Assembly: GCF_014196845.1 (NCBI RefSeq)
Contig: NZ_JACIEM010000005.1
Coordinates: 434,001 to 498,000, forward strand
Origin: Aurantimonas endophytica
Lineage (GTDB): Bacteria > Pseudomonadota > Alphaproteobacteria > Rhizobiales > Rhizobiaceae
Direction of reading: 5' to 3'
DNA: 64,000 nt
Shown: positions 56,642-64,000 of the stretch, piece after piece
Layout of the letters: each line of letters opens with the position of its first letter
Position numbering within the stretch: the first letter of the stretch is position 1
Notes under the pieces: model-generated
Databases searched by the model: none
What the model was told of the DNA's origin: nothing
Seen by the model: the letters and a program-made list of their open reading frames with translations, nothing else
Made by a program: the position numbers and the translations under genes

Positions 56642-57165
56642 TGGAGCGGCCAGTTCCACGGCCGATCACGGCGGAATGGCTGTTCCGGGCGGCCGCGCAT
56701 TATCTCGAGCGCTATGCCTCCACGACAGCTAATCTGCGCCGGGTGCTGGAGCGCAAGGTGATGCGGCGCGCCCACGCGCGCGGCGAGGACGCCGCCGAGC
56801 ACATGGGCCTGGTCGATGCGACCGTGGGGCGCTTCGTCGAGCTCGGCTTGGTGGACGACCGGTCCTTCGCGGAGGGGCGGCTCGCCAGCCTTCGCCGTCG
56901 GGGCACGTCGCGGCGGATGACGACGGCGAAGCTTCTCGAAAAAGGGGTCGAGAAGGCGCTGGTGGAAGAACTTGTCGCCGCCGACGAGACCGACGAGCTC
57001 ACGGCGGCACATGCCTATGCCAAGCGTCGGCGGCTGGGGCCATGGCGCAGCCGGCAACGCGGGGAGCGGCGCGACCGCGACGTCGCGGCGATGATCCGCG
57101 CCGGCTTCACCTTTCCGGACGCGGCCTCTGCCATCGACAGCGAAGCCGACACCGGCGAGGCCTAG
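56641..57165 (+). CDS. recX: regulatory protein RecX
   Basis: A 174-residue, basic, all-helical protein with three RecX-type three-helix repeats: AHYLERYASTTANLRRVLERKV, GLVDDRSFAEGRLASLRRRG and the last repeat with YAKRRRLGPWRSR. RecX inhibits RecA filaments. The start is GTG at 56641, overlapping the TAG of the oxidoreductase by one base. It is odd to find recX coupled to a metabolic gene rather than beside recA. Confidence 0.88.
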   Translation: MERPVPRPITAEWLFRAAAHYLERYASTTANLRRVLERKVMRRAHARGEDAAEHMGLVDATVGRFVELGLVDDRSFAEGRLASLRRRGTSRRMTTAKLLEKGVEKALVEELVAADETDELTAAHAYAKRRRLGPWRSRQRGERRDRDVAAMIRAGFTFPDAASAIDSEADTGEA

Positions 57166-57236
57166 GGAACCCCTACGGAGCGCCGATGCCGCCGGACGGC
57201 TGCTGCCGAGAGGACGGAAGACCGGATCGACGAGTC

Positions 57237-57261
57237 GGAACCCGTTTGAAGTCAGCACGTT
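57237..57261 (+). promoter_or_regulatory. EcfG-type general stress promoter
   Basis: GGAAC (57237-57241), a 16-nt spacer and CGTT (57258-57261) match exactly the alphaproteobacterial EcfG consensus GGAAC-N16-CGTT. The start codon of the DJ-1/PfpI gene is about 95 nt downstream. Confidence 0.75.
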
Positions 57262-57355
57262 AGCCTTACCAACACCGACCAGGAACTGGATGAGGCACCC
57301 CGCGAATTCGCGTGGGGAACGCATCGCTATGGTCGATCAAGAAGGAACGGACATC

Positions 57356-57919
57356 ATGCCGAGTATCAATCAGGCGAAGATCGCGATTCTGGCTACCGAC
57401 GGCTTCGAGCAGTCGGAACTCTTCGAGCCGCTGGAGAAGCTGCGGCAGGCCGGCGCCGAAGTTCACGTCCTTTCGACGAAGTCGGGCTCCATCAAGGGCT
57501 GGGACAAGGACGACTGGGGCAAGGAAGTTCCGGTGGACAAGCTGCTGTCGGAGGTTCGCGTCTCCGAGTATGACGGCCTCGTGCTGCCGGGCGGCCAGAT
57601 CAACCCGGACGTACTGCGCGCCGACCCCAAGGTCGTCAGCTTCGTGCGCGAGTTCTTCAACTCCAAGAAGCCGCTCGCCGCCATCTGCCATGCACCATGG
57701 CTGCTGATCGAGGCCGACGTTGTCCGCGGGCGGAATGTCACCTCCTACAAGTCGATCAGGACCGACATGGTCAACGCTGGCGGCAACTGGGAAGATTCCG
57801 AGGTCGTCGTCGACGAGGCGCTGATCACCTCGCGCAATCCGGGCGATCTCCCGGCCTTCGTCGCCAAGATCATCGAGGAAATCGAAGAGGGACGCCACGA
57901 GGACCGCAAGGTCGCCTGA
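57356..57919 (+). CDS. DJ-1/PfpI family type 1 glutamine-amidotransferase-like protein
   Basis: A 187-residue protein of the YhbO/PfpI class: KIAILATDGFEQSELFEPLE with the acidic residue, KGWDKDDWGKEVPVD, and the nucleophile elbow ICHAPWLLIEADVV with conserved Cys. Members repair glycated proteins or act as chaperones under stress. An EcfG promoter upstream agrees. ATG 57356 is preferred, AAGGA 9 nt upstream; ATG 57329 is in frame. Confidence 0.9.
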   Translation: MPSINQAKIAILATDGFEQSELFEPLEKLRQAGAEVHVLSTKSGSIKGWDKDDWGKEVPVDKLLSEVRVSEYDGLVLPGGQINPDVLRADPKVVSFVREFFNSKKPLAAICHAPWLLIEADVVRGRNVTSYKSIRTDMVNAGGNWEDSEVVVDEALITSRNPGDLPAFVAKIIEEIEEGRHEDRKVA

Positions 57920-57959
57920 CCGCGCTTCGCCTGTTGCGGAAATACCTGGAACGACAATG

Positions 57960-57986
57960 ACGGCCGGCGCTTGATGCGCCGGCCGT
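57960..57986 (+). terminator. hairpin after the DJ-1/PfpI gene
   Basis: Perfect 11-bp arms (ACGGCCGGCGC/GCGCCGGCCGT) with a TTGAT loop lie 40 nt after the stop. Only TT follows, so it is a weak intrinsic terminator. Confidence 0.6.
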
Positions 57987-58086
57987 TCGCGTGCGTCGCT
58001 TCATCTGCCGTGGCTGACGCGGGCGCCGTTGCCAGCGCCGAGCCAGTTCGTGTATGTGCCTGATCAGCTTTTATGGAGACGATTGC

Positions 58087-58311
58087 ATGGCCGGCACGCC
58101 CGAGTTCGACATCAACAACCCCGCCGAGATGGACTATCCCGAGCACGAGCGGACCTATTCGCGGTTCCTGGCGATGACCAAATGGGGCTCTGCCGCCATC
58201 ATCGCGATCCTGGTGGGCATGCTCGTCGGGCTGATCATGGGCGCAGGCGTGATCGCCTCGGTACTCGCCTTCGCCATCGTTCTGGCCGTCGCCTGGTTGG
58301 TCTTTCGCTGA
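58087..58311 (+). CDS. aa3-type cytochrome c oxidase subunit IV
   Basis: A 74-residue protein with a hydrophilic N-terminus (FDINNPAEMDYPEHERTYSR) and one or two membrane helices (IIAILVGMLVGLIMGAGVIA). The N-terminal motif with HERTY-x-x-F is the signature of the bacterial small subunit IV (PF07835) of aa3 oxidase. Chosen start ATG 58087. It is not next to other oxidase genes, which is usual for this subunit. Confidence 0.88.
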   Translation: MAGTPEFDINNPAEMDYPEHERTYSRFLAMTKWGSAAIIAILVGMLVGLIMGAGVIASVLAFAIVLAVAWLVFR

Positions 58312-58393
58312 GCCGCCTGCCGGCACCGGCGGGCAGATTCCTGCCTCGGCGCGGCCCCGGACAGGGCCGCCTCTAGACCAGACTTTTAAATGC

Positions 58394-58426
58394 AAAACGG
58401 CCCGCGGAAGGATCCGCGGGCCGTTT
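58394..58426 (-). terminator. terminator of the DUF992 gene
   Basis: Perfect 13-bp arms (AAACGGCCCGCGG/CCGCGGGCCGTTT) with a 6-nt loop; on the minus strand T residues follow the stem, giving a good intrinsic terminator. Confidence 0.85.
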
Positions 58427-58449
58427 CTGCTCTGTCCGTGATGGACGGC

Positions 58450-58974
58450 TTACTGCTCGATGATCGTCGTGCGCTTCTCGATGACCACCGGCTGGGGAGC
58501 AACTGCCTCCAGCGTGAACTTGGTGACGCCGACCGCGGCGTTGATGCCTTCCTGCGCCTGGATGCTGACCGGCTGCAGCGAATAGCTGTTGTCGGCGCCG
58601 CCGACGAGCACATTGGCGCCGCCGCCGACGATGGCCGACGCATCGGCGCTGGCGCCGACATAGGTGCCTGCCAGGGCGCTCGGCTGATAGCCGCCATCGC
58701 CTGCAGCCACTACGGCCCAGCTCATCACGGTGCGGCCGGTGACGCCGATGTCGAGGCCGAACGTATCGAGGGTCGCGTTGTAGCGCTCGACAGGGCCGCC
58801 GTCGGCCGGCGTGAAGTCGCAGACCAGATCTTCCGACGAGCCGATGATGAAGCCGGTGTTGCCGTCGCTGTTGCAGCCCAGAAGGCCGACTTCGCCGGCC
58901 GACGCAACACCGATGGCGAGCGGAGAGACGGCGAGGGCCGTCGCGAGAGCGACGGAAGAAATGGCGATTTTCAT
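58450..58974 (-). CDS. DUF992 domain periplasmic protein
   Basis: A 174-residue protein with a signal peptide cleaved at about ASAG (residue 27). The mature part starts EVGLLGCNSDGNTGFIIGS and continues as glycine-rich beta structure with LVCDFTP; two Cys are present. This matches DUF992, a secreted family restricted to alphaproteobacteria. An EcfG-type promoter precedes it, so it is probably stress-induced. Function not known. Confidence 0.88.
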   Translation of the reverse strand: MKIAISSVALATALAVSPLAIGVASAGEVGLLGCNSDGNTGFIIGSSEDLVCDFTPADGGPVERYNATLDTFGLDIGVTGRTVMSWAVVAAGDGGYQPSALAGTYVGASADASAIVGGGANVLVGGADNSYSLQPVSIQAQEGINAAVGVTKFTLEAVAPQPVVIEKRTTIIEQ

Positions 58975-59014
58975 GGGATTAGTCCTTTTGACGTATTGCC
59001 CGCTTCGGCGGCAG

Positions 59015-59039
59015 AACCGCTGAAACCACCAGGAGTTCC
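59015..59039 (-). promoter_or_regulatory. EcfG-type promoter of the DUF992 gene
   Basis: On the minus strand: GGAAC (59039-59035), 16 nt, GGTT (59018-59015), one base off the CGTT consensus. The start codon is about 40 nt downstream, with AGGA before it. Confidence 0.65.
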
Positions 59040-59090
59040 CAAAATTGCGTCGACGACCACCGATTGGCCGCGCCGCCCCGGCTGCGGCGA

Positions 59091-59996
59091 TCAGGCGCCG
59101 GCGGGGCCGCTGGTACGGGCCATGCCATCCTTGGCTGGCCGGTAGTTGGGATCCAGCTGGGCTGCCCTTGAGTAGGACCGGAAGGCGCGCGGGCGATCAC
59201 CCCTTCGCTCGAAGATCACCGCCTGGTTGGTCCAGTACTCGGCTTTCTTGTCGTCGAGCTTCAGCGCCGCATTGAAATCGGTGAAGGCGTTCTCCTCGTC
59301 GCCGAGCGCGAGATACGACACGCCGCGGCCGGAATAGGGCTCCGGCGCCGTCGCCTGCAGCGAGATCGAGGTGGAAAAATCCTCGATCGCCTGCTTGTGC
59401 TGGCCGTCGAGCTGATAGAGCAGGCCGCGATTATGATAGGCCCGCGGATCCGTGGTATTGAGGTCGATCGCCCGCTGGAAGTCGGCTAGCGCTTCCTGGT
59501 TGCGGCCGGCGACGCGGTAGACATTGCCTCGGCCGATATAGGCGGAGTCGTAGTTCGGATTGATCTGCAGCGCGCTGTTGTAGTCCGCCAGCGCCAAAGC
59601 CGGCTGGTTGGTCTGGCGGTAGATCAGCGCGCGGTTCGCGTAGGCTTGGTGGAAGCTGGGATCCAGCCGGATCGCCGTGGCGAAGTCGGCGATGGCCGCA
59701 TCGTACTGACCGGCGCGGCCATAGGCAGTGCCGCGCACGTTGTAGACTTCCGGATCGTTCGGATTGGCGTTCACCGTCTGCGTCAGCGACGCGATGTTCT
59801 GGTCGAGGCCCTGGTTCTGGTCGAGCGCGATGGCCTGGACCAGCGGTGCGTTCGAGCCGTCGGACTGGCAGGCGGCGAGAGCACCCAGCATCAGCAGCCC
59901 GGCGATCCGCGCCATTTTGTTCGCCGGAAGGCTTGCTGCGGTTCCAGACAGCGGGCGAGCGGCGAGCGCCCGGACAGTTCTCTGCGACTGCAACAT
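59091..59996 (-). CDS. TPR repeat lipoprotein
   Basis: A 301-residue lipoprotein (lipobox GALAAC) followed by six or more tetratricopeptide repeats, e.g. YNVRGTAYGRAGQYDAAIAD, YIGRGNVYRVAGRNQEALAD and YWTNQAVIFERRGDRPRAF. The start is uncertain: ATG 59996 (GGGAGA at 11 nt) is preferred; GTG 60032 and ATG 59915 (directly at the hydrophobic core) are alternatives. TPR lipoproteins scaffold envelope complexes. Partner unknown. Confidence 0.85.
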   Translation of the reverse strand: MLQSQRTVRALAARPLSGTAASLPANKMARIAGLLMLGALAACQSDGSNAPLVQAIALDQNQGLDQNIASLTQTVNANPNDPEVYNVRGTAYGRAGQYDAAIADFATAIRLDPSFHQAYANRALIYRQTNQPALALADYNSALQINPNYDSAYIGRGNVYRVAGRNQEALADFQRAIDLNTTDPRAYHNRGLLYQLDGQHKQAIEDFSTSISLQATAPEPYSGRGVSYLALGDEENAFTDFNAALKLDDKKAEYWTNQAVIFERRGDRPRAFRSYSRAAQLDPNYRPAKDGMARTSGPAGA

Positions 59997-60185
59997 TGGC
60001 TGATACTTCTCCCAAAGGCGATAGGCGGACACAGGATCAAGCCTGAGCGCGCTCGCCCGGACTTGCCCGCGACCGATCCGGACCCATCCCCTCTGGACCC
60101 TGACTCATGCAACAATCAAGCAGAAAGGCGGCGGGCCATGCCCACCGCCTTTCGCTAAATTCCGATATGGCCGAAAGGATGGCGC

Positions 60186-60410
60186 CTACTGGCTGCGGCC
60201 GCCGCCCACCAGGCCCTCGCGCTGGGCGCGCTTGCGGGCAAGCTTGCGGGCGCGGCGGACGGCTTCCGCCTTCTCGCGGGCACGTTTCTCCGAGGGCTTC
60301 TCGTAGTGATTGCGCATCTTCATCTCGCGGAAGATGCCCTCGCGCTGCATCTTCTTCTTCAGAGCGCGAAGAGCCTGATCGACATTGTTGTCGCGGACGA
60401 GTACCTGCAC
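60186..60410 (-). CDS. rpsU: 30S ribosomal protein S21
   Basis: A 74-residue basic protein, [20 protein letters not shown] at the N-terminus, then [20 protein letters not shown] and a Lys/Arg-rich tail ending in [11 protein letters not shown]. The start is GTG at 60410. Typical alphaproteobacterial S21. Its presence at this location, next to a TPR lipoprotein gene, is common in Hyphomicrobiales. Confidence 0.97.
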   Translation of the reverse strand: MQVLVRDNNVDQALRALKKKMQREGIFREMKMRNHYEKPSEKRAREKAEAVRRARKLARKRAQREGLVGGGRSQ

Positions 60411-60575
60411 CTTGCAATCCGTTTCTGGGGTCCTGCGAAGGGTCGGCTCCCACTAGCCTGAGCCTCCGCGAAGACAAGTCTTCGAGAGCGATTTCGCCTT
60501 AACAGACGCGATGCAGCTTGTCGAGATGGCCCGTGTCGCTCCCCGCGGGACCGTTCCGTGCGAATGCGGAGCCGG

Positions 60576-61100
60576 CTATCGCGCACCCTCGGCAGCGGGC
60601 GAAAGGTCGGCTTCCACCACGTTGCGCGCGGAGAATTCGGCAGCGCGGCGGAAGGCCTCGTCGGAATCGCCGCGAAACGACAGCACCCGGCTCATCGAGC
60701 TGCGGCGCTGCGGGACATTCACGAGATCGAGGCGTCCCGTGCCGACGAGGGTGGAGATTTTCTGGATCGCCCCGAGAAGCACGTAGTCCGCATTCACCCG
60801 TTCGGCTGCATTGACTGCATCCTCGACGCTGAGCGAGCCGACACCGCATTCGGGCAATGGGCATTCGAGGGCGACGACCTCGAAACGGCCAGTGGCGGCG
60901 AGCTCCTCGCGCAGCACCGTCTCGAACAGGTCGACCCGCTGTTGGTGTTCGCTTGCGCGGTCGCCCGGCTCGCCGGATGTGTCCAGATAGTAGAAGTCGG
61001 CCAGGGCGATGCGCGGCACGTCGGCCGCGCGCGTCGTGCCGGCCGATGCGAGAGCGGCGAGCGCTCCGAGCAGGGCGACCATAGACCATCGGCTGTGCAT
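60576..61100 (-). CDS. DUF2380 family secreted protein
   Basis: A 174-residue protein with a signal peptide (residues 1-25, ending TRAAD) and a mature alpha/beta domain: VPRIALADFYYLDTSGE, FEVVALECPLPECGVGSLS and NADYVLLGAIQKISTLVG. This is the DUF2380 layout, similar to the curli-type CsgG nucleotide-like fold. Two Cys (ECPLPEC) may form a disulfide. ATG 61100 with GGAGG at 5 nt. Function unknown. Confidence 0.85.
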   Translation of the reverse strand: MHSRWSMVALLGALAALASAGTTRAADVPRIALADFYYLDTSGEPGDRASEHQQRVDLFETVLREELAATGRFEVVALECPLPECGVGSLSVEDAVNAAERVNADYVLLGAIQKISTLVGTGRLDLVNVPQRRSSMSRVLSFRGDSDEAFRRAAEFSARNVVEADLSPAAEGAR

Positions 61101-61350
61101 GGGTTCCTCCCGGTTGCGGACCCGATCCCGGCCCTGCGGTTTACCGCTGTTTTTCCCGACGGTAGCCGCGTGTCTCGAACGTGTCACGCATCTTGCCTCT
61201 CGTCTTGTGAGCGCTGTCTCGATGCGGCGGTACGGCGAGACGGCTGTGAAGTTTGCGTCGCCCATGGCTTCACGCGAGCGGTGAAGTCGTGTTTACGAAA
61301 CGGAAGACCAACGACCGGGCGTCGCGCGCCCGCTGACACGGCAGGGTGGC

Positions 61351-62256
61351 ATGAGCGATATCAGGCGGGACAGGGACCGGGCGGCGGTGCTGGCTTCGAG
61401 CAGCGTCAGGCGCATTTCTTGGGGCGCCATCGCAGCCGGCACGCTGCTCGCGCTCGCCATCCAGTTCATGCTCGGCCTGCTGGGTCTCGGCATCGGCCTG
61501 TCGACCATCGACCCCGTCGGGAGCGGCAATCTCGATGCCAGCGCATTCGCTTCCGCCGGCGGCCTCTGGACCGTCGCGGTGGTGCTGATCGGCCTGTTCG
61601 CCGGCGCATTCGCGGCGGGGCGCTTTGCCGGGCAGCCGGAGAAGACCGACGCCGCCCTGCACGGCGCCGTCACCTGGGCGGCCTCGACCCTCCTCGTGAT
61701 CTATCTGTTGACCAGCAGCGCGTCGGTCGTCCTCGGCGGCGCGTTCGGTGCCATCGGCAATTCCATCCAGGGTCTGGCACAGGCTGCGCAGACGATGGCT
61801 CCGGGAACGGCGGATGAAACGGCCGGGGCGCTCCGCGCCGAAGCCGAGCAGATGCTGCGACGGGCCCGGCAGGTGCCGCCTGCCGCCGCGCCGGAATCAG
61901 AGGGTGAGACGCCCCCGGCGGAAGCACCGCAACAGCCGAGCAGCGCGGAAGAGACCGCCACGGCCATCGCCGCGGTCATTGCCGGTATCGACGAGGCCGC
62001 GACGTCCGAGGAGCGGCAGGCGGCGGTCGACGCGATCGCCCGTGAAGCCGGCATTCCCGAGTCGGAGGCCCGCCAGCGCCTGCAGCGGTTCCAGCAGCGA
62101 TACGACGAGGCGATCCGCACGGCGCGCCAGGCGGCGGATGCCGCGGCCGGCGCCGTCTCCACGGCATCCTTCGGCGCCTTCATCGCGCTCTTGCTGGGCC
62201 TCGTCGTCGGCGCCCTTGGCGGTCTGGCCGGCCGGCCGAGCCGCACGCTGGTCTGA
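61351..62256 (+). CDS. membrane protein of unknown function
   Basis: A 301-residue protein: helices at about residues 24-50, 70-92 and 110-132, a central hydrophilic region with Glu/Ala and Pro (PPAEAPQQPSS, SEERQAAVDAIAREAG) and a last helix near 275-292. The central part resembles a stalk with two helical bundles. I do not recognise a family with certainty (some relatives are called PhnA-like). ATG at 61351. It is followed by the FNR-type box of the peroxidase gene. Confidence 0.75.
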   Translation: MSDIRRDRDRAAVLASSSVRRISWGAIAAGTLLALAIQFMLGLLGLGIGLSTIDPVGSGNLDASAFASAGGLWTVAVVLIGLFAGAFAAGRFAGQPEKTDAALHGAVTWAASTLLVIYLLTSSASVVLGGAFGAIGNSIQGLAQAAQTMAPGTADETAGALRAEAEQMLRRARQVPPAAAPESEGETPPAEAPQQPSSAEETATAIAAVIAGIDEAATSEERQAAVDAIAREAGIPESEARQRLQRFQQRYDEAIRTARQAADAAAGAVSTASFGAFIALLLGLVVGALGGLAGRPSRTLV

Positions 62257-62293
62257 CGCCGCCCGGCCAGCGCGGTGTCCGAGCTGGCGTGGG

Positions 62294-62307
62294 TTGATCG
62301 AGATCAA
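62294..62307 (+). promoter_or_regulatory. FNR/FixK-type box, TTGAT-N4-ATCAA
   Basis: A perfect palindrome TTGAT CGAG ATCAA lies 58 nt upstream of the di-heme peroxidase start. It is the canonical site of FnrN/FixK/Dnr activators, active at low oxygen or with nitric oxide. Confidence 0.85.
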
Positions 62308-62365
62308 TGAACACCGTGATCGCGAATGCTGGTCTCGCAGATGCGAGATCACAAGGAGCGATACG

Positions 62366-63418
62366 ATGTTTTCAAGCAGGAGCGTCTTGTTCGGCGTCGG
62401 CATGGTCGCGTGGGCGACGACCGCCGGCGCCAACGAATTGCGCGAGACGGCTGCCATGCTCTTCGGAGCAGTGCCGACAGCGGTAGCGGAAGTGCGCGGC
62501 GAGGCCGTGACGCAGGAACGGGTCGAACTCGGACGGATGCTGTTCTTCGATCCGCGACTGTCGAGCAGTCACATCATCAGCTGCAATACCTGCCACAATG
62601 TCGGGACCGGCGGCGCCGACAACGTCCCGACCTCGATCGGGCACGGCTGGCAGAAGGGGCCGCGAAACTCCCCGACGGTCCTCAACTCGGTCTTCAACAT
62701 CGCGCAGTTCTGGGACGGGCGCGCACCGGACCTTCGCGAACAGGCCAAGGGTCCCGTGCAGGCCGGGGTCGAGATGGCGAGCACGCCAGAGCGCGTCGTG
62801 GCGACGCTGAAGAGCATGCCCGGCTATGAGAGCGCTTTCCAGGAAGCGTTTCCGGGCGAGAGCGACCCCGTGACCTTCGACAACATGGCGATCGCCATCG
62901 AAGCCTTCGAAACGACACTGATCACGCCGAATTCGCGCTTCGACCAGTTCCTGGCCGGCAGCGACGATGCGCTCGACGACCAGGAGACCCACGGTCTGCA
63001 GGTGTTCATCGACAGCGGCTGCGGCGCCTGCCACAGCGGCTCGAATTTCGGCGGGCAGGACTACTTCCCGTTCGGCGTGGTCGAGAGGCCGGGCGCCAGC
63101 ATGCTGCCGCTCGGCGACAAGGGCCGCTTTGCCGTCACCCAGACCGCCGACGACGAATACGTCTTCCGGGCAGCGCCGCTGCGAAACGTCGAACTGACGG
63201 CGCCGTATTTCCACAGCGGACAGGCCTGGGACCTCGAGCAGGCCGTGGCGATCATGAGCACCAGCCAGCTTGGTACCGAGCTGGCGGAGGACGACATTAC
63301 CGCGGTCGCCGCCTTCCTGCGCACGCTCACCGGCGAGCAGCCGACGATCGAATATCCGATCCTGCCGCCGAGCACGATCGACACGCCGAAGCCGGAATAT
63401 ATGGGAGCGCCACAATGA
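62366..63418 (+). CDS. di-heme cytochrome c peroxidase
   Basis: A 350-residue periplasmic enzyme with a signal peptide (to about ANEL, residue 23) and two heme c motifs: CNTCH (73-77) and CGACH (219-223). Other hallmarks: GRMLFFDPRLSSS, HGWQKGPRNSPTVLNSVFN and the ETHGLQVFIDSG stretch. It reduces H2O2 with electrons from a small copper protein or cytochrome. It overlaps the pseudoazurin gene by 4 nt (ATGA) and follows an FNR-type box. Confidence 0.93.
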   Translation: MFSSRSVLFGVGMVAWATTAGANELRETAAMLFGAVPTAVAEVRGEAVTQERVELGRMLFFDPRLSSSHIISCNTCHNVGTGGADNVPTSIGHGWQKGPRNSPTVLNSVFNIAQFWDGRAPDLREQAKGPVQAGVEMASTPERVVATLKSMPGYESAFQEAFPGESDPVTFDNMAIAIEAFETTLITPNSRFDQFLAGSDDALDDQETHGLQVFIDSGCGACHSGSNFGGQDYFPFGVVERPGASMLPLGDKGRFAVTQTADDEYVFRAAPLRNVELTAPYFHSGQAWDLEQAVAIMSTSQLGTELAEDDITAVAAFLRTLTGEQPTIEYPILPPSTIDTPKPEYMGAPQ

Positions 63419-63903
63419 CCGCGAACAACGCAATCGTCTCCGCCGGGAGACACGTCGTCGCCGCGGGCTTCATCGCGCTCGCCGGCCTCGCGACCAGCGC
63501 GGCGACGGCGTCCGCCGAGGAGCACGTGGTCGAGATGCTCAATCGCGGCGAGAGCGGCATCATGGTGTTCGAGCCCGCACTGGTCCGGGCCATGCCGGGC
63601 GACACGGTACGGTTCGTGCCGGTCGACCCCAGCCACAACGCGGTGAGCGTCGAGGGCATGATGCCGGCGGAAGCCGAGACGCTGGAAGGCGGGATGAACG
63701 AAGAGGTCGTCTACGCCGTCGAACAGCAGGGCGTGTACGGCATCCACTGCACGCCGCATTACGCGATGGGGATGGTAGCGCTGATCCAGGTCGGCGACGA
63801 TCTGTCGAATCTCGACAAGGCGAGGGAAGCTGCGGCCAAGGCGCCCGGCCGAGCGAAGACGGTGTTCGCAAGGCTGTTCGACGAACTCCAGGCCAGCGAA
63901 TGA
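63415..63903 (+). CDS. pseudoazurin
   Basis: A 162-residue secreted cupredoxin. Signal peptide to about ASAE (residue 34); type 1 copper ligands His74 (SHNAV), Cys112, His115 and Met120 in HCTPHYAMGM; length and C-terminal helical extension fit pseudoazurin. Pseudoazurin donates electrons to cytochrome c peroxidase and to nitrite reductases. It is translationally coupled to the peroxidase gene. Confidence 0.93.
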   Translation: MTANNAIVSAGRHVVAAGFIALAGLATSAATASAEEHVVEMLNRGESGIMVFEPALVRAMPGDTVRFVPVDPSHNAVSVEGMMPAEAETLEGGMNEEVVYAVEQQGVYGIHCTPHYAMGMVALIQVGDDLSNLDKAREAAAKAPGRAKTVFARLFDELQASE

Positions 63904-63909
63904 AGGCTC

Positions 63910-63934
63910 GGCGCCCGGTCTTTCGCCGGGCGCC
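63910..63934 (+). terminator. hairpin after pseudoazurin
   Basis: Perfect 9-bp arms (GGCGCCCGG/CCGGGCGCC) with a 7-nt loop. No T-run. On the minus strand a reading frame open from the right edge ends at a TAG at 63950-63952, so this hairpin may separate two convergent genes, the second of which is cut by the window. Confidence 0.6.
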
Positions 63935-64000
63935 CACCCTGCATGGCGCCTATCGCGGCGGCTGCGTCATCGTCGGTCGCATTCTGAGCACGGTCGTGCG

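Overview
The window is a GC-rich, gene-dense stretch of chromosome, most likely from an alphaproteobacterium of the order Hyphomicrobiales (Rhizobiales). The evidence is its mix of family-restricted genes: the TIGR02186 protein beside a TauE exporter, ligase-associated repair genes, DUF992, DUF2946 and DUF2380 proteins, aa3-type oxidase subunit IV, and the ZapA/DUF4164 pair. Regulatory sites agree: two EcfG-type stress promoters (GGAAC-N16-NGTT), one CtrA-type box (TTAA-N7-TTAA) and one FNR/FixK box (TTGAT-N4-ATCAA). The genus cannot be fixed from the sequence alone. I saw no rRNA, tRNA, insertion sequence, phage module or CRISPR array, so this looks like backbone rather than an island.

Layout. 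0-2.6 kb: end of a peptidoglycan-binding protein, TauE exporter, TIGR02186 protein, DUF3429 protein. 2.6-14 kb: three parts of the ligase-associated DNA repair set (PdeM, Lhr-like helicase, exonuclease), scattered among a transglutaminase, an ECF sigma/anti-sigma/periplasmic sensor operon, an EF-hand protein, an EamA transporter, an MscS channel and a YitT protein; the ligase is not in the window. 14-17.6 kb: small envelope and unknown proteins and an HWE histidine kinase. 17.6-27.7 kb: glycolysis genes tkt, gap and pgk on the minus strand, with a K+/H+ antiporter and a plus-strand copper group (DUF2946, PCuAC chaperone, PepSY protein) between gap and pgk.

27.9-37.7 kb: DUF4164 and ZapA (cell division), a lipoprotein-like esterase, two GNAT enzymes, a hydroxyacid dehydrogenase with a LacI regulator, a MarR regulator divergent from a creatininase-family hydrolase with a perfect palindrome between them, and a CobW metallochaperone overlapping a WD40 protein. 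37.8-44 kb: ornithine decarboxylase with a structured leader, LysR regulator, L,D-transpeptidase, DUF1007/NicO nickel-cobalt export pair, DCC thiol protein, class I glutamine amidotransferase.

44.1-46.6 kb: a four-gene membrane/stress cassette that starts with a 24-residue membrane peptide and ends at a strong UUCG terminator. 46.7-56.6 kb: two tandem TakP-like TRAP binding proteins, a ParA-like protein without a working P-loop, convergent DctM/DctQ permeases, and a fused indolepyruvate ferredoxin oxidoreductase, together suggesting uptake and oxidation of 2-oxo acids. 56.6-64 kb: RecX, a stress-type DJ-1/PfpI protein, oxidase subunit IV, DUF992, a TPR lipoprotein, ribosomal protein S21, DUF2380, an unknown membrane protein, and a di-heme peroxidase/pseudoazurin pair behind an FNR-type box.
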